Origin: Nereocystis luetkeana
Lineage: Eukaryota > Sar > Phaeophyceae > Laminariales > Laminariaceae
NCBI GenBank assembly: GCA_031213475.1
Contig: JARUPZ010000001.1
Location: 21,587,142 to 21,651,141 of the forward strand
DNA: 64,000 nt
Direction: 5' to 3'
The notes beneath the pieces are model-generated. The model was given only the letters and a program-made list of their open reading frames with translations. It made no database searches and was not told the DNA's origin. Shown here in pieces: positions 36,601-47,309 of the stretch. The translations under genes were made by a program, and so were the position numbers. Every line of letters starts with the position of its first letter. Position 1 is the stretch's first letter.

Positions 36601-39600
36601 TGAACATATGAACACGGTAGAGGCTTTCCTTCAGACGCTGTGGGAATACAACTTAGGGCGACCACTCAAGCAAACGCTTAATTATCCACTACCCCAAACG
36701 CTCGGCATTCTGTAGAGGGTACAAACAACATTCCCTACTATATGACAAACGGTAACGTTAGATTCATCACGCAAAGGCTCCGTGAACACGCTCTACGAAA
36801 ACGTGGGCGATTGTCAATCATAGTAATGACGATGACCAACTAAGGTGTGCAAGCATTCGGACATGCGAAGTGCTGGTGTGTCGTTTTGTGGGTCCATCGC
36901 GGATGACGAATACCTGCGAACACGACCCTTCGCGATAGCAGGCTGCTCAAGAATAACGACGGGGCATCGAGCCAACGCAACTACGTGCAAGGAAAGAAAC
37001 CTATTATTCTCCCTGACGTGCGGTGCCGGCCGTACCTTGTATATGCGGTTGGCCTCATCGTTGTGGGGGCTTGCGTGGGTGAGGAAGGTTTCCAGCACAA
37101 GCCCGCGGGGCATCTGTCGGTACCCACCGGTGCCGTACTGAATGCGGTGCACCTTCAACGCGCAGACATCGAAACGGCCAAAGTGACACGGGGGGGGGGG
37201 GGAGGGGCTAGGCGGTGAATATCTACCTACCAGGCACGTACGTGGTATGTATTTGTTGCGGATAACGCACATCAACCCTCTTAAGACACCAGACGGAAAA
37301 TATGACGGAAAAACGTGACGGTTACACCAGCGTCCATTGCGTGGCTGGGGGGTGTTAAACATTGACGCGGGACAGGGGCGCAGCATGACCCTACCCTTAC
37401 TGCCGGGCGCTCGGCCTACAAATACTCGTGGAAGGTTGACATAATAAAGTATACCCTGGTACCTACAAAAATATATGGATAGTTGGCATATGGATACTAA
37501 ATCCATACGGTCCTTACAGTATACTCTTGATCCAACCTATACGGACGATTATTAGCATGTGGGTAATAAATCCAAACGGTCCTTATATTTCACTTTTGAC
37601 CCAAAATGTAGGGAGATTTGACATAAGGATAGTAAATCCAAACGGTCCTTATATTCTTCTCTTAACCCAAAATGTAGGAAGAGTTGGCATAGGGATATTA
37701 AACCCAGAATGTCCTTACACTTCCGCGCAGAGAGGTACCTGGTATACGGGTATACATATATGTTTTTTAGTATCTATCTTGGGTTCCCAAAAGGGCGAAA
37801 TGGATACTTCTTCCTAACGAAAGCGTAATCCTATTAATAGTGTCTGTCCTGCTGCTTTGTTCTAGAGAGATACCAGGTACACAAAACGTGGCCAAAGACT
37901 ACTGTGAGGCGGATCAACACAAAACAATAGCAATTAATGACGGTAGACAAACCGAGATGCCAACATATCGGGTACGGAAGAAGAGCAACAAAACCACCCA
38001 AATAACCAACAAGTAACAAACGAAGACACCCAAAACACAAAGGAATGATTACAAAAAGGAAGTCACTATTAATAGTTCGGGTATCGTCTGCCGCTCCTGT
38101 TGCTCCGGGTACTCTTGCCAACCGCAATTGTTTCGTCTCTCTTGTCCGGCTCTTGCACTCACATGAAGGCAGCAGATGTCAGAGTGCTTCATCAAAGCCT
38201 CAGAAATGGTAACGTTGGTCTGGACTGGGAAGATGTACTCATCGGCATCATGGAACAAGATCCACGCGGGAGCGCTGGCGTCACTCTCCCTCCGCGCGAT
38301 GTAGGTATCGAGACAGTGGTTCAGGGGCTTCATCTGGTTCCCCATGCTGAAACGGTTAGTATTGGCCGCGCCAAGATCGCGAGAAGAGAGTGGAGTGAGA
38401 AAAAAAAAAGTGAGGAAAAGAGCGAGAGAGAACGAGAGAGAAAATCGAAGAAAGCTTGAAGCCCGGAGGGAAAGTAGTTTAGTTGAACCATTCTACGAAA
38501 TTGGGGAAATATTGAGCCTTGAGCCCAACCGTAACCTTTTTACTGACATACTGGTATGATACCTACTCAACGGAACAACTCGCCAACACCTGGTACACCA
38601 TTGTCACACCCTATTTTCCCTCAGGGGGTTGACAGGAAAAACACTGTCGAAAAGCAACACTCCTGACGACGGTCTCAGCCAACGAATCAACCTAGGCCGC
38701 CGGGGTAGGGAATCGTCAGTCAATGCCCTGCAGTACCCCTGACCCTTACGCAAGGAGTTCCACGAAGGGGCTCGACGGCATTATTTACTTGCTAGCACAT
38801 CACTGCGCGATGACACCATAAAGGACGGTTGGTCAGACCACACATGCCAGTTTTGGTTTTTACGTCATCTGGATCCTAACAGGAAAACACGGTCTAAACC
38901 TAGGCTTGTCATGATGGGCGCCGAATTCACTCTGCCTTCTCTGTTGAAATCCGGCATTCGGCCCACAGCAATTTTCCAAGCGGTCGCCAAGCTTCCATCG
39001 CTCAGATTGGACAACGTCACGAACTAAGTCTTCTCGACAAGAACTCACGCTCCGATCTCCTCGAAAAGGTAGATCACCATGCCGGCGTCCACGAAGGGCT
39101 GGAGGATCTGGATAGACGTAGACAAAATAGGCGTTATTACGGAATGCGGGTCACGAAAATCAGCCAAAAACGACGACACGTGGGAATTCGCTACGCCTGG
39201 AGTAATTTAACCCAAACACGTATCGGAATTGTTCGTAAGATTTATTTTTTAGTGTTTATTGACGTCACGAAATTCGACGAACGTCGACGAGCAGTGGGTT
39301 AGGGTTAGGGATAGGTGTCACAACAATCCGCCATGATATCTGATACGTCAACTGCGTTTTTTTGTGTGTAGGTCCGACTTTCGATGAAGGTCAGCTGTGG
39401 GGATGATGCTCCTGGGAAAATGTACTTCGGACAAGTAAGTACTGAATGGATTGGTATGAAGGTGGCGGAGTGCAACCACAGTGAACATAAGTTATCGTGC
39501 GGCCCCATGTCCACGTTCGCGCAGGGCTGGAGGACCTGGACAAAGTTATTTCAAGTGTATTATAGGAGTGTGCTGGTAGGCGTTAGTATGCACCTGGTAG

Positions 39601-42600
39601 GCGTGTTGCCAACGGCGGTGACCCTACTGGCGATGGTGCTGGGGTTCCAACCTCGGCAAAAAAAATGCCTCTTCTTCTGTCGCAAAAAGTGCGAAAGCTA
39701 TTATACCAGGTACCAGGTAGTTGGCAATGTGTAAAAGAAATCGAAGAGCCTAGCTTGCAGAATGAGCTCAATACGCGATAAAAGTCAAGGCAGATGTAGC
39801 TACTGGAGGCCAGAAACGGCGACACCCGTGACCACAGCTTGTCCAGAAGGCTGCTGAGGGTAAACATTATATTACAAAGTTTCCCGGCTGGACAAGAAAA
39901 CTGACACTAACGAGTCCAGTCCGTGCTTCATGGAAGCAAGGTGTGTTCACTTTCCGTCGCCATGCTACGGCGGAGGGTGTGCTGACTAGCGGCATTGCTA
40001 GCGTAGCGAGCTCGTTGCCTCAGCCCAAAGTTATTTCGATATCAATGTGCGGCGTAGCCGAAGGAACGATCTCAAGGCTAGGCAAATGCCGTACTCGTAG
40101 GCGTATATCACTTGAGACAACACATCCCCTCCGACGATTTTTTCGAAGCCGATTTTTTTGACAACGGGGAGGCTGCAAAGCTCGAGCGATACATATATTC
40201 ACACCTCGGATAGGTCATCGATTCTCACAGTTGACGCATCATCATCTACATCTTTCAAGGCAGATTTGTCATACTCTGCATTCCCGATGCTAAATGATCT
40301 GTATGATCTTTATGATCTAGCTCACGTTGCCGGGTGGGAGCCGTACAATGCGCATGATCTACTACGGGGGACCATAGTTGATAGGACCAAATAGTGTAAG
40401 TAGAAATGGTGAAATATATAGGTTTTTATGTATACCACAGGTCCTATTAACTATGGTCCCCCGTAAGAGCACCCGTTCCCTTCGAGTTGGATATGTACTA
40501 TGCTGACCCTGCACGAACCCTCTAGATTTAATGAAGTGCCGTATACAGATAAGTCATAATCTGTCGGAGGTGAGCATCTATCAGAACATGTATTTACGGG
40601 GGACCATAGTAAATAGGACCAAACATTGTCAGCAAAAAAAGGGAAATATATAGGGCTTTGGGTCTACCGTAGGCCCTATTTAATATGGTCCCCCGTAATA
40701 CACGAGATGGTCACAGAGCCAGCCTTTGGGTGGTGTGACCCCCCCCCCCCCCCCCTGTCTTGGCAGTAATCGCCTCCGAAATTTGTTCGAGGACGTGTAT
40801 CGTCTTGCGTGTTGTGCGTCTAAACCCTAACACAAAATCCCAATACCAACGAGATTGCGGTTGAACAGCCGGTGGGATTCCTCGCTTGGGGAGCCCCATG
40901 CCTCACAATACCTTGGGCCTCAATTATCCCCTCTAATAATATGTACAGTAGGCACGACAAACGACCAACTGCGGCTTACAATCCTAGTCAGCCCCCACTG
41001 CTCCTGATTAAAAGTAGGTCCCTTCTGGCAGCAGTTGCTTACCCTTCACACGGGTCCCAATGCCAGCCAGCTGTATATTACCTGCTCAGTTGTCGTCCTG
41101 CTGCTTTGTCATGCTATCGTGCAGTAATCCCACGTACGGAAGAGATGCGGTATGCTTCTTACTGCTTCTCAGGCTGCTTCCATGATAACGCTATTGCCTT
41201 TTTCCGATTTGCGTTGTCAATATCACGTTCTGAGTAGTCCGGGAGCGAGAGATTCCTTCCCTTGTCCGAAAACCTGTATTGCAGCTTCCTGTATTCCCCT
41301 GTGTATCTCGAGCACCCTTTTTTACCGTATCTCTCTCCTTAGTATGAAAGTGATACAGGCCGTGTTCCTGACTAGTGTCAGGACGGTACCATTTGACTTC
41401 TCTGACAACGACGTACTGCGAGACTGCTATTAATACGTGACGGGTACATCGTTATTTTCTTCCCCATCTCCTTTGCCACCGCAAGCTTCCGTGACGCCCT
41501 TCAATGTTAATCTCGCATGTAAGCTTTGTACGCGCCGGACCTCCATCCCCCTCTGACGTGTTCTGCGATAGAGGTAGCACATTTCGGTTATATCCTGTTT
41601 TCTTAATGAGGTTCCTTAACCCAAAATCGTCGGAATACCAATCTTGTTTCGAAAAATGAGTTGTAGTATGCTCGGGCCATGGGACTATTCATCGGGATGC
41701 AATTTGATTTTTCTGTTAACCCTTTTAGAGCTTCAGCCCCGTTTTGGGGACAGACCACTCAAAGTTCAAGTGATTTGTCCCGAATTGTCCCCAAAACGAG
41801 ACTGCAGTCCTAAAGGGGTTACGTCAGTTTTCGGGTGAGGGATGGAGCTCTTTAAGTGAGAAGCCTCAGAAAAAGGAGGGTGAACCTCTACCGTAAATAG
41901 AACGCCTCCTCTCTTTGGATCACTCCTTCCGATATCTTTAACACCGCCGGGAGCGTGGTCGCTCCTCCGATACGTAACGAATGCAGGGCGAACTCATCGG
42001 AATTCTGACCCGACGTCGTGGCGACCTCTTTGATTGCTCGAGAAGAGCACGGCCGTTCCTCGCCACTGTTAGGGCCTTGTCACGTCGATACCAGGAAGGG
42101 GGGGCATGAACGCCAAAACCAGGCCCGGATGACATCAACTCAAGCATTAGGGCGAAGGCCCCGTCGGCCGCCCTAAACGTTGACGTCGCCCCACGAGCCT
42201 CGTTCCGAGTCCGCACGCGCACAGTACCCCAAGCTGTTCCTGCTCGCCACCATCGCCCTTAAACGGTACCTGTACCTTGTCGAGATGTTGCCCTGGCGCG
42301 TTTCCTAACTCTGCGCCATCGTCGTAAAGCGCCACGCCATCCCGCAGCGGGAAACGCACTGGATGTACGACCCCCGAATCGGCAGCGAACATTTGGCCCG
42401 ACTATGAAATGGCGAAGGGGAGGCCGCTAACCAACCCAGCGGCCACCTCACGTCTGCTCACGCTCGCAGCAGGAACCTCGTGCTTGCTTGCGCCCGACGT
42501 GGGGATGCTGACTCCCACGTGATGTCTTTCTCGTAAGGAACGGCCACGTGCGGGTCCCTCGGATCGCCAAACCAACCATAATCTGTCCCAGTCCCCGATG

Positions 42601-45600
42601 TAGATGGGCCTCGTTATCTCTACCAATAAACCATGCTTTGCTCGTTACCTCGCTAGCGGAGGCCGCTACCTCGTCCACGTGGAAACCTACCCTCTTACGG
42701 CAGTATACTGTACCCCAGTCAAATTCGTTCTTCAGTAATAGTTGAAAGGATATATTCCATTGGGAAACTATTGATGATGTCCACGAATACGACGATTATG
42801 TTCAATATGAGGGAGTTCCATACATTGATGTGGGATTACAGTAATGCGATTAAGTAGGGTATGCTGCTGGGTAAACGGGATGCATATTCTGCTGCCAGTT
42901 TGTTGAATGTTGGCCTGTCGTGTTTCGTCATGGGCTGGCACTCGACAGCTCAGCAATTATACAAGAAGAGAGAGTTCCGTCTTACTGTCTGGAGTCAACC
43001 ACGCGTCCCCGAGTTAGCCACGTCTATACCTCTAGAGAACTATCAAGACGAACCAACATTAACACTACTGTACCAGCGCGATTGCACATGTGCCGATACT
43101 AAGGCAGTAGCTCCTTGCTGGAGACGCCCGATTGCACATGCGCCCATACTAAGGCAGTAGCTCCTTGGTGGAGACGGCCTCCGTCACCCGGTAATGTTAG
43201 GGCCAAATGATGCCCCCCCCCCGCGCACCGTGGCACGTTCATAAAAAAAACGCTTTCTGAGTAACGGGCTGTTCAACTGACCACACTTCCCCCCCGATAT
43301 CGTTGGAAGATGTGCTCTTATAGTGTGCACATCCTTATTTCTGGGCCATGGGATTGTCCGTGGGGTTTTCATTTTTCTCAAAGTCAGGGATCGACTCCTT
43401 AGAGCAAAGGGCGTCATTACATTAAGGGCCTACCCCTGGCATGGCATGCGCCAGAGCCACTCTTTCTACTCCTGCATCACTCTTTACAGCAGTGGCGTGG
43501 TTTACAGCGCTGCGTATGTCACCTTCTCTGTGTCGTCAACGCTGTCGTCGTCGTAGACAGAGATCTCGTCCACCCCTATGGCGTAGTGGAAAGCGATCCA
43601 CTCGGGCAGGAAGCGCCCGAAATCTTTGGACCGAACGCACACCGCCACCTTGTGAAGGCGTTATTGGGGCCGAATGGGTAAAAGGGGGCAGCGGGCGAGG
43701 GTCAGCACGCGCAGTTACCTACCAAGCACAGGTTATCGATTGCTACTCCATGGTCTAGTTATTTCCAGTCATTTCCGAGAAGATAGGTATCTGGTGTATG
43801 TGATCCACCTCATGTTTTGGGATCATCTGGATAATCTGGATAATCTAGGGCACGGTTAGTGGATTCGATCTGTAACTGTACATATCCCGAATAACTTCCG
43901 AAAACGGAAGGATGGAGTCTAGAGAAAACACGCATCTGGACGACTGCTAGTCGGGTGGCGGATTCGCAAACTATATAACTGCGGGGGAACAGAGGAATCC
44001 GGATCAAGCATGCTTACAGTAGTAAAAATGCCGGAACGATGGGTTATGAAAACTGGTCCCCCCAAATATGAACAGCCCCTTTTGCACTAAACAAATTAAG
44101 AGAAAAAAAATCAATGGCTCCATTTGCCCCGCAACACGATGGTCGATATAGCCTGATCAGACCGGCGCCACGGTGGGTGTAGCTCCTCACCTCAACACCC
44201 GCCGAGTGCCATTGAATGCAATGACATAGTCGTGACAATCTGGACACCTACCCCAAGGGATTGCCAATATTAATAGCGTGTATCGAGGCTTAGCATATTC
44301 CCAGGTACCTGGTACACGGTACATTTTGCTTGGCATCGGTGGTTGGAGCTTCTCAAGTGAGGGGCTGAGAACATTTCCTGTAGGTGCCACCCCTCTCTCC
44401 ATGCCTATCCAGCTACCGGTCCCCCTACCTTGCTTCCGGCTGGTGTTGCTTCCCTCCTCCGAAGAATCTCCTGCACGCCCTGCTGTTCCTTTTCCCCGAG
44501 GCAAGCATCACCCCTCAAGCTAGCGTCCCCCCCGCCCGCATCAGGCATCGAGAGAGCGTAAACCCAATCCGCTGATATTCCGAACTCCCCCCGAACCCCT
44601 GTTCCGGTTACCGACCCCGCCTCCGTCTCTTTAGGACTCGAAGAATTACCGGATATTTTTGTCACCGCTTCCTCTCCCGCACCATCTGCTGCGGCTGTTG
44701 CCGCCGCAGCTGTTGGCGCTGTGTGTTCTGCTGAGTCGGAGTCTGCTACTTTCGTTTTATCTGCTGTTGGTGTTGACATTTCTGGTGTCATGACGTATTT
44801 GTACGATGGCAGTAGTTCCGGGGTTGTCTTCGCTGTTTCCGCCGTGTCCGCTGAGGGCGAGCTTGGGCCTAGTCCTCGCCTGCGCCTGATGACGCTAGAA
44901 AAACAACAAGTGTTGGCCTTGAGTCCTTTCAAACCGCTGCAGCACAAGCTACATGCAACGTGTGAGTCAGTTCATGTTTACAACTACAGTACTAAACGGT
45001 TAAGCATCTGACTGTCTCAATGTACGTTTTCCGCCTCAGTAAATGGTACGGAGGGAACAACCCTACTAAGCAAAGCGGGTCGTTGAAAGCAAGCCGCTGA
45101 ACACGGCCTATATCACGGGTTTCTACTGTGGCAGAGGCGTTTCTACTGCGGGGGTGCAATGGTTCGGCGAAACGCCAGCGCGGGATGAGCTTGAGCAATG
45201 GACCGTCAGCACGTACGTTTCTGACAACAAAGCGGAACGGGGGGGGGGGGCAGCCCCCGTGACAGCGGTTCGTTGGAGGTAGACCGTTGGACACGTCTAA
45301 ACAACGAGGCTTCTACGGGACAAGTAGAGGGAATAACGTGGTTGAACGGGATGCCAACATAGCTCGGGCCTAAAGGTGGACGGCCCGTTTGTTTTTTCAT
45401 GTTTCGGCATCACTAGCGCGGGGGCGGCGGCCCCGTTCGAACGGACTGTTGGAAACATCTCTGATGTCTAATGCATACATACATCACGGGGTTTTAACCG
45501 GGGAGGGAGGAAGGGAGGGAGGAAGGGAGGGAGGGAGGGAGGAAGGGGGGAAGGGGTAGCGACAGGCGCATGCTACGGTACGGGCAGCGCCTGAAACGTC

Positions 45601-46442
45601 TGCGGCTCCTTACCCGAAGAGGTCTACGCTATCGGTTCTACTGTGACAATAAGTCACCCAACAACCGAGGGGGAGCGCGCTTGTGAGGCGAGGTCGACAC
45701 AGTACACAACCGACCCCATGCGCTAAGTTTACAACTAAAAACCTACGTACGGCTGTACTAAGACACAAAACGGTGTTTAGGCAAGGGATGCGAAGATATC
45801 GGGTCAGGGTTTAGGGTTGGGAAGCCCTGCTTCAGAAATGCAGCCTTAACACCAACCGTATGATAGTACGGCTCAGAACTACGCACAAGACATGACAGAT
45901 CGAGCCGTGGGGGAGGGGGGGCTGCTCCGATCAAAACGAACCGTTGAGACAAGGCGGTTAAAGCCATCTACCTCACGGGGTTTCTACAGTGGGAGAGGTC
46001 CTAATGAAGGAAAAAGTATACGGAGTGAGAAATTTCACGAATCGACGGGATGTATGCTCCATGAAATATATGCGGCTCCCTAAGGCGAGACCACCCACCT
46101 CTGTTTTTTAGGGGTAGGTTTGAGCTCCACAGGCACGGCTCTCCAGGGAACATTTCCGGTCTCACTGCTCTCGCGGGAAGGGCCGCGATATAAACGGCCG
46201 TGTCTAGCCACGCCAACGTCCTCCTCTCGGTCAACTGCCGCCGCGCCACTGGGGCCAGCGCCGCACAACAGCAACATGGCGACGGCAACCACGGAGGCAT
46301 ACGTGGCGCGATGTTTCCATACGCGTGGATCTGCACAGCGAGAAACGCCTCCGCTGGTCTCCGGTCGGCCGCTCGCTCGCCCGTGTCCTGAGCATGTGTT
46401 GGGGCATCGACAGGTCACAAAATGATGGGGCGTGGGGCACAT
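30458..46442 (-). CDS. GT92-like (DUF23) glycosyltransferase, type II membrane protein, 8 exons, about 541 aa
   Basis: Predicted Golgi/ER glycosyltransferase with a lumenal catalytic domain. Exons (minus strand, in order): 46442-46099, 44894-44429, 43648-43523, 39107-39049, 38346-38163, 37152-37036, 35105-34929, 30610-30458. Every intron starts GT and ends AG, and the codon phases agree at all seven junctions (2,0,0,2,0,0,0); the summed coding length is 1626 nt ending in TAA. Seen in the protein: a hydrophobic anchor near residues 48-70, a Ser/Ala/Thr-rich stem, then GT92 hallmarks in the expected order: FLPEWIAFHYAIGVDEISVY, ILQPFVDAGMV, a nucleotide-sugar/metal DxD-type motif in HDADEYIFP, YGTGGY, and RINHYLGSTEDY. 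Family assignment is from remembered GT92 motifs; the acceptor sugar cannot be read. The start ATG is the first in the exon 1 frame; a 5' UTR exon is possible. The introns carry LINE A, repeat R copy 2, four MITEs and a dead recombinase gene. Confidence 0.82.
30984..32083 (+). repeat. Dispersed repeat R, copy 2, single unit
   Basis: About 1.1 kb, same ends as copy 1 (TAATAGAAC.. and GCGCCTTGTAG), without the 611-bp duplication, roughly 95% alike by eye. The hairpin near the right end is kept with changed bases on both arms (GCGGGCGGCCCGCCCGC). Lies in the GT92-like gene's last intron. Just before its left end is TATTAA, where copy 1 has a family-1 MITE. Confidence 0.8.
32242..33475 (+). mobile_element. 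LINE A copy 3, short 5'-truncated copy
   Basis: Starts abruptly at 32242 (CCTTAGGGAGTTCGAGCC, equal to about 55480 in copy 2) and contains only the last ~90 codons and the 3' UTR, ending in (AC)n near 33475. Frame broken. It sits in the last intron of the GT92-like gene, on the opposite strand, and carries a TTAATA insertion at 33275 absent from copies 1 and 2. Its 3' end forms an inverted repeat with the flank (33421-33434 against 33473-33486). Confidence 0.88.
34749..34853. mobile_element. MITE family 1, copy b
   Basis: 105 bp, left end CAGGGGACCATAGTTGATAG, right end TATGGTCCCCCG, TA on both sides. The interior (AAAAACCTATG, TTTTTACTAAC) is in reverse orientation to copies a and c. It lies in the GT92-like gene's last intron, just after exon 7. 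Confidence 0.85.
34929..35105 (-). CDS. GT92-like gene exon 7: final catalytic block
   Basis: 177 bp, phase 0 both ends; acceptor TTATAG, donor GTAGGT. Encodes VMVNLAPTDPSLGVITPPLK, a Cys-containing loop (GCECE), then VTEVRINHYLGSTEDYLART and KRSWK. NHY plus a Ser-containing turn and an aromatic-rich helix is the GT92 C-terminal signature. Confidence 0.83.
35200..35690 (+). repeat. Degenerate ~55 bp tandem repeats
   Basis: The word GGTACCTATTTCGCCGAC and variants occur near 35210, 35400, 35452, 35507, 35560, 35620 and 35662. Intronic, in the GT92-like gene (intron 6). Confidence 0.55.
37036..37152 (-). CDS. GT92-like gene exon 6
   Basis: Encodes VHRIQYGTGGYRQMPRGLVL, ETFLTH and ANRIYK. It continues the beta strand of exon 5 (ICCLH|VHRIQYGTGG). 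Donor GTACGG after TACAAG. The acceptor used here is AAG at 37153-37154; an alternative CAG 15 bp inside would give a start at 37137, also in frame. The long open frame around it is a shadow: only this stretch has family similarity. Confidence 0.78.
37470..37725 (+). repeat. 66-69 bp tandem repeat, four units
   Basis: AAATCCAAACGGTCCTTATA and CTTTTGACCCAAAATGTAGG recur at 37499, 37568, 37634 and 37700. Intron 5 of the GT92-like gene. Confidence 0.75.
38163..38346 (-). CDS. GT92-like gene exon 5: DxD-type catalytic motif
   Basis: 184 bp with acceptor CCGTTTCAG and donor GTGAGT. Encodes NHCLDTYIARRE, then WILFHDADEYIFPV, then a short helix and DICCLH. The D-A-D-E-[YF] cluster is the expected nucleotide-sugar/metal binding site of the family. 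Reading on past the donor gives a frame that leaves the family pattern, so the exon ends there. Confidence 0.85.
39049..39107 (-). CDS. GT92-like gene exon 4: 59-bp microexon
   Basis: Encodes ILQPFVDAGMVIYLFEEIG plus two bases of an Ala codon. It joins in frame to exon 3 (TEK|ILQPF) and exon 5 (GC|C). Acceptor TATCCAG, donor GTGAGT. The L-Q-P-[YF]-x-x-x-G-x-V pattern is typical of GT92 just after the first catalytic block. A partial copy of its 5' end lies at 39500-39535. Confidence 0.8.
39500..39535 (-). pseudogene. Partial duplicate of GT92-like exon 4 start
   Basis: An intact acceptor (TTGTCCAG) is followed by GTCCTCCAGCCC, matching the first codons of exon 4 (ILQP versus VLQP), with decaying similarity for about 36 bp and then no family pattern. 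It lies 400 bp upstream of exon 4 in the same intron. Most likely a decayed exon duplication; use as an alternative exon seems unlikely because the frame loses the family signature. Confidence 0.45.
40375..40463. mobile_element. MITE family 1, copy c
   Basis: 89 bp, ends CGGGGGACCATAGTTGATAG and its complement, flanked by TA (40373-40374 and 40464-40465). The shortest and cleanest copy: it lacks the CCCTGGTA found in copy a, so it shows the state without the insertion. Confidence 0.87.
40597..40695. mobile_element. MITE family 1, copy d
   Basis: 99 bp with ends CGGGGGACCATAGTAAATAG and complement, TA on both sides, 133 bp from copy c in the same orientation. More diverged inside. Two copies this close in one intron suggest either a preferred target or local hopping. 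Confidence 0.83.
41720..41818. mobile_element. MITE family 3, copy c
   Basis: 99 bp, TTAA at left and TTAC at right (one change). Ends CCCTTTTAGAGC and TCCTAAAGGGG. Lies in the GT92-like gene's third intron, beside the fossil recombinase. Confidence 0.83.
41888..42690 (-). pseudogene. Fossil tyrosine recombinase (DIRS- or Crypton-type element)
   Basis: The minus strand holds, in three overlapping frames, pieces that read like a tyrosine recombinase; the C-terminal part includes the H-S-L-R-I-G-G-A-T box with the catalytic His and Arg. It lies in the third intron of the GT92-like gene. The copy is clearly broken in several places and therefore old. Neither terminal repeats nor a reverse transcriptase were seen next to it, so DIRS-type retroelement and Crypton cannot be told apart. 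Confidence 0.55.
43081..43180 (+). repeat. 50-bp tandem duplication
   Basis: ATTGCACATGTGCCGATACT and AAGGCAGTAGCTCCTTGCTG occur twice at a 50 bp step with three or four differences. Confidence 0.8.
43523..43648 (-). CDS. GT92-like gene exon 3: first catalytic block
   Basis: 126 bp, phase 0 at both ends. Encodes VAVCVRSKDFGRFLPEWIAF followed by HYAIGVDEISVYDDDSVDDT. This is the GT92 N-terminal signature (acidic-Trp-Ile with HY..GVD and a Tyr-Asp-x-x-Ser-x-Asp turn). The acceptor is an unusual but pyrimidine-preceded AAG; the donor is GTGACA after GAGAAG. Confidence 0.82.
44429..44894 (-). CDS. GT92-like gene exon 2: low-complexity lumenal stem
   Basis: Preceded by a strong acceptor (TTGTTTTTCTAG) and followed by the donor GTAGGG after AAG. 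Encodes 155 residues beginning VIRRRRGLG, rich in Ala, Thr, Ser, Glu and Asp with a (TAAAA)-like middle, no domain. Such a stretch suits the flexible stem between a membrane anchor and a catalytic domain. Phase 2 in, phase 0 out, matching its neighbours. Confidence 0.6.
45060..46010 (+). repeat. Degenerate repeats with G-run, GGTTCGTTG and CACGGGGTTTCTAC blocks
   Basis: Blocks at about 45060, 45235, 45415 and 45900 share GGGGGG-CAGCCCC-like, (G/C)GGTTCGTTGGA-like and ATCACGGGGTTTCTACTGTG parts. They include a (GGGAGGAA)n microsatellite at 45501-45556. This is the first intron of the GT92-like gene; no coding seen. Confidence 0.5.
46099..46442 (-). CDS. GT92-like gene exon 1: cytosolic tail, membrane anchor, start of stem
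   Basis: Encodes about 114 residues from the ATG at 46442. A Cys/Arg-rich N-terminus is followed by a hydrophobic run (YASVVAVAMLLLCGAG) that fits a signal anchor, then an Asp/Glu/Arg-rich stem ending PTPKKQ. The donor GTGGGT follows CAGAG. The two leftover bases AG are completed by the first base of exon 2 to give AGC (Ser). Assignment to this gene rests on phase, position and the anchor expected of a Golgi glycosyltransferase. Confidence 0.65.
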
Positions 46443-47309
46443 CCACTGCTAGATAATAATGTTACAGATTCTTGCCTTACAGTGCTGTACTGCAGTCCTT
46501 GGACCATTGAGTCATTCGACCATTTGACCACTTATCCCTTTCGAGACGGACGGAGCAAAATGATGGCGAAGGGTAGGGGGGGGGGTGCCTTTATCATATA
46601 CGAGGTAGAAGGTAGCAGGTACTGGGGCACAGCGATGACGGAGGTGGGTACATGGCAGCACCAACGCACCAAGGCAGAGCAGTAGTATCAAGGTGGAATA
46701 CGTGCTCGTGCGAATACTGGTCAGGGATTGGTCGGCTTTTCACAAGAACAAAATGGGCGAAATACTACGGATCCGAACGTGTTGTCCACGATAGATTGCC
46801 GCGTCGGTGAACGTTTCGAGACCACGACATGGTGACCTCAACAAAACGGCCGTGTCTGCCGACTGTCAAGAGAGAACGCACAGCACGTACGGCAAATATC
46901 AACGCGTGCCCAGGAGTCGCACAGCTCTTTGCTTGTAAAACAGCTTCGGGCACGATGTTGGGAAACATGAGGGGGAGCAAAACAACCTGTGATACAGGAA
47001 TTTTCGTGGAGACTCATACTTCCGAGGTTTCAGTGTTATATTCCTGTGATGCCTCGATCGCGCGTGCTACGAGTATATATACGAGGTGTGTGGCTTGTAG
47101 ACTGGTCTACAAAACATTATTTTATATGTACGCAACGAATTCGATGCCTACGCCAGGCACAGGTAAATAAATCCCTGATGAGCTTGGCGGTTCCTCCTGT
47201 GCTGCGGTTGCGGTATACAGTAGGGGTCCACTAGCGAGGCCTTATTGGGTAAAGCCGGCTTATTTATTCCAGGTTCTGAGCGCAATTTCCTATTGCAAAG
47301 TCGCCCCAA

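Noticed and set aside
36814-37506. 230-codon minus ORF taken as a whole gene
   Set aside because: Only 37036-37152 has GT92 similarity with splice signals; the rest is intron.
39370-39440. Plus-strand mini-exon with good-looking acceptor and GTAAGT donor
   Set aside because: 63 bp, no family similarity, and it lies antisense in an intron of a convincing minus-strand gene.
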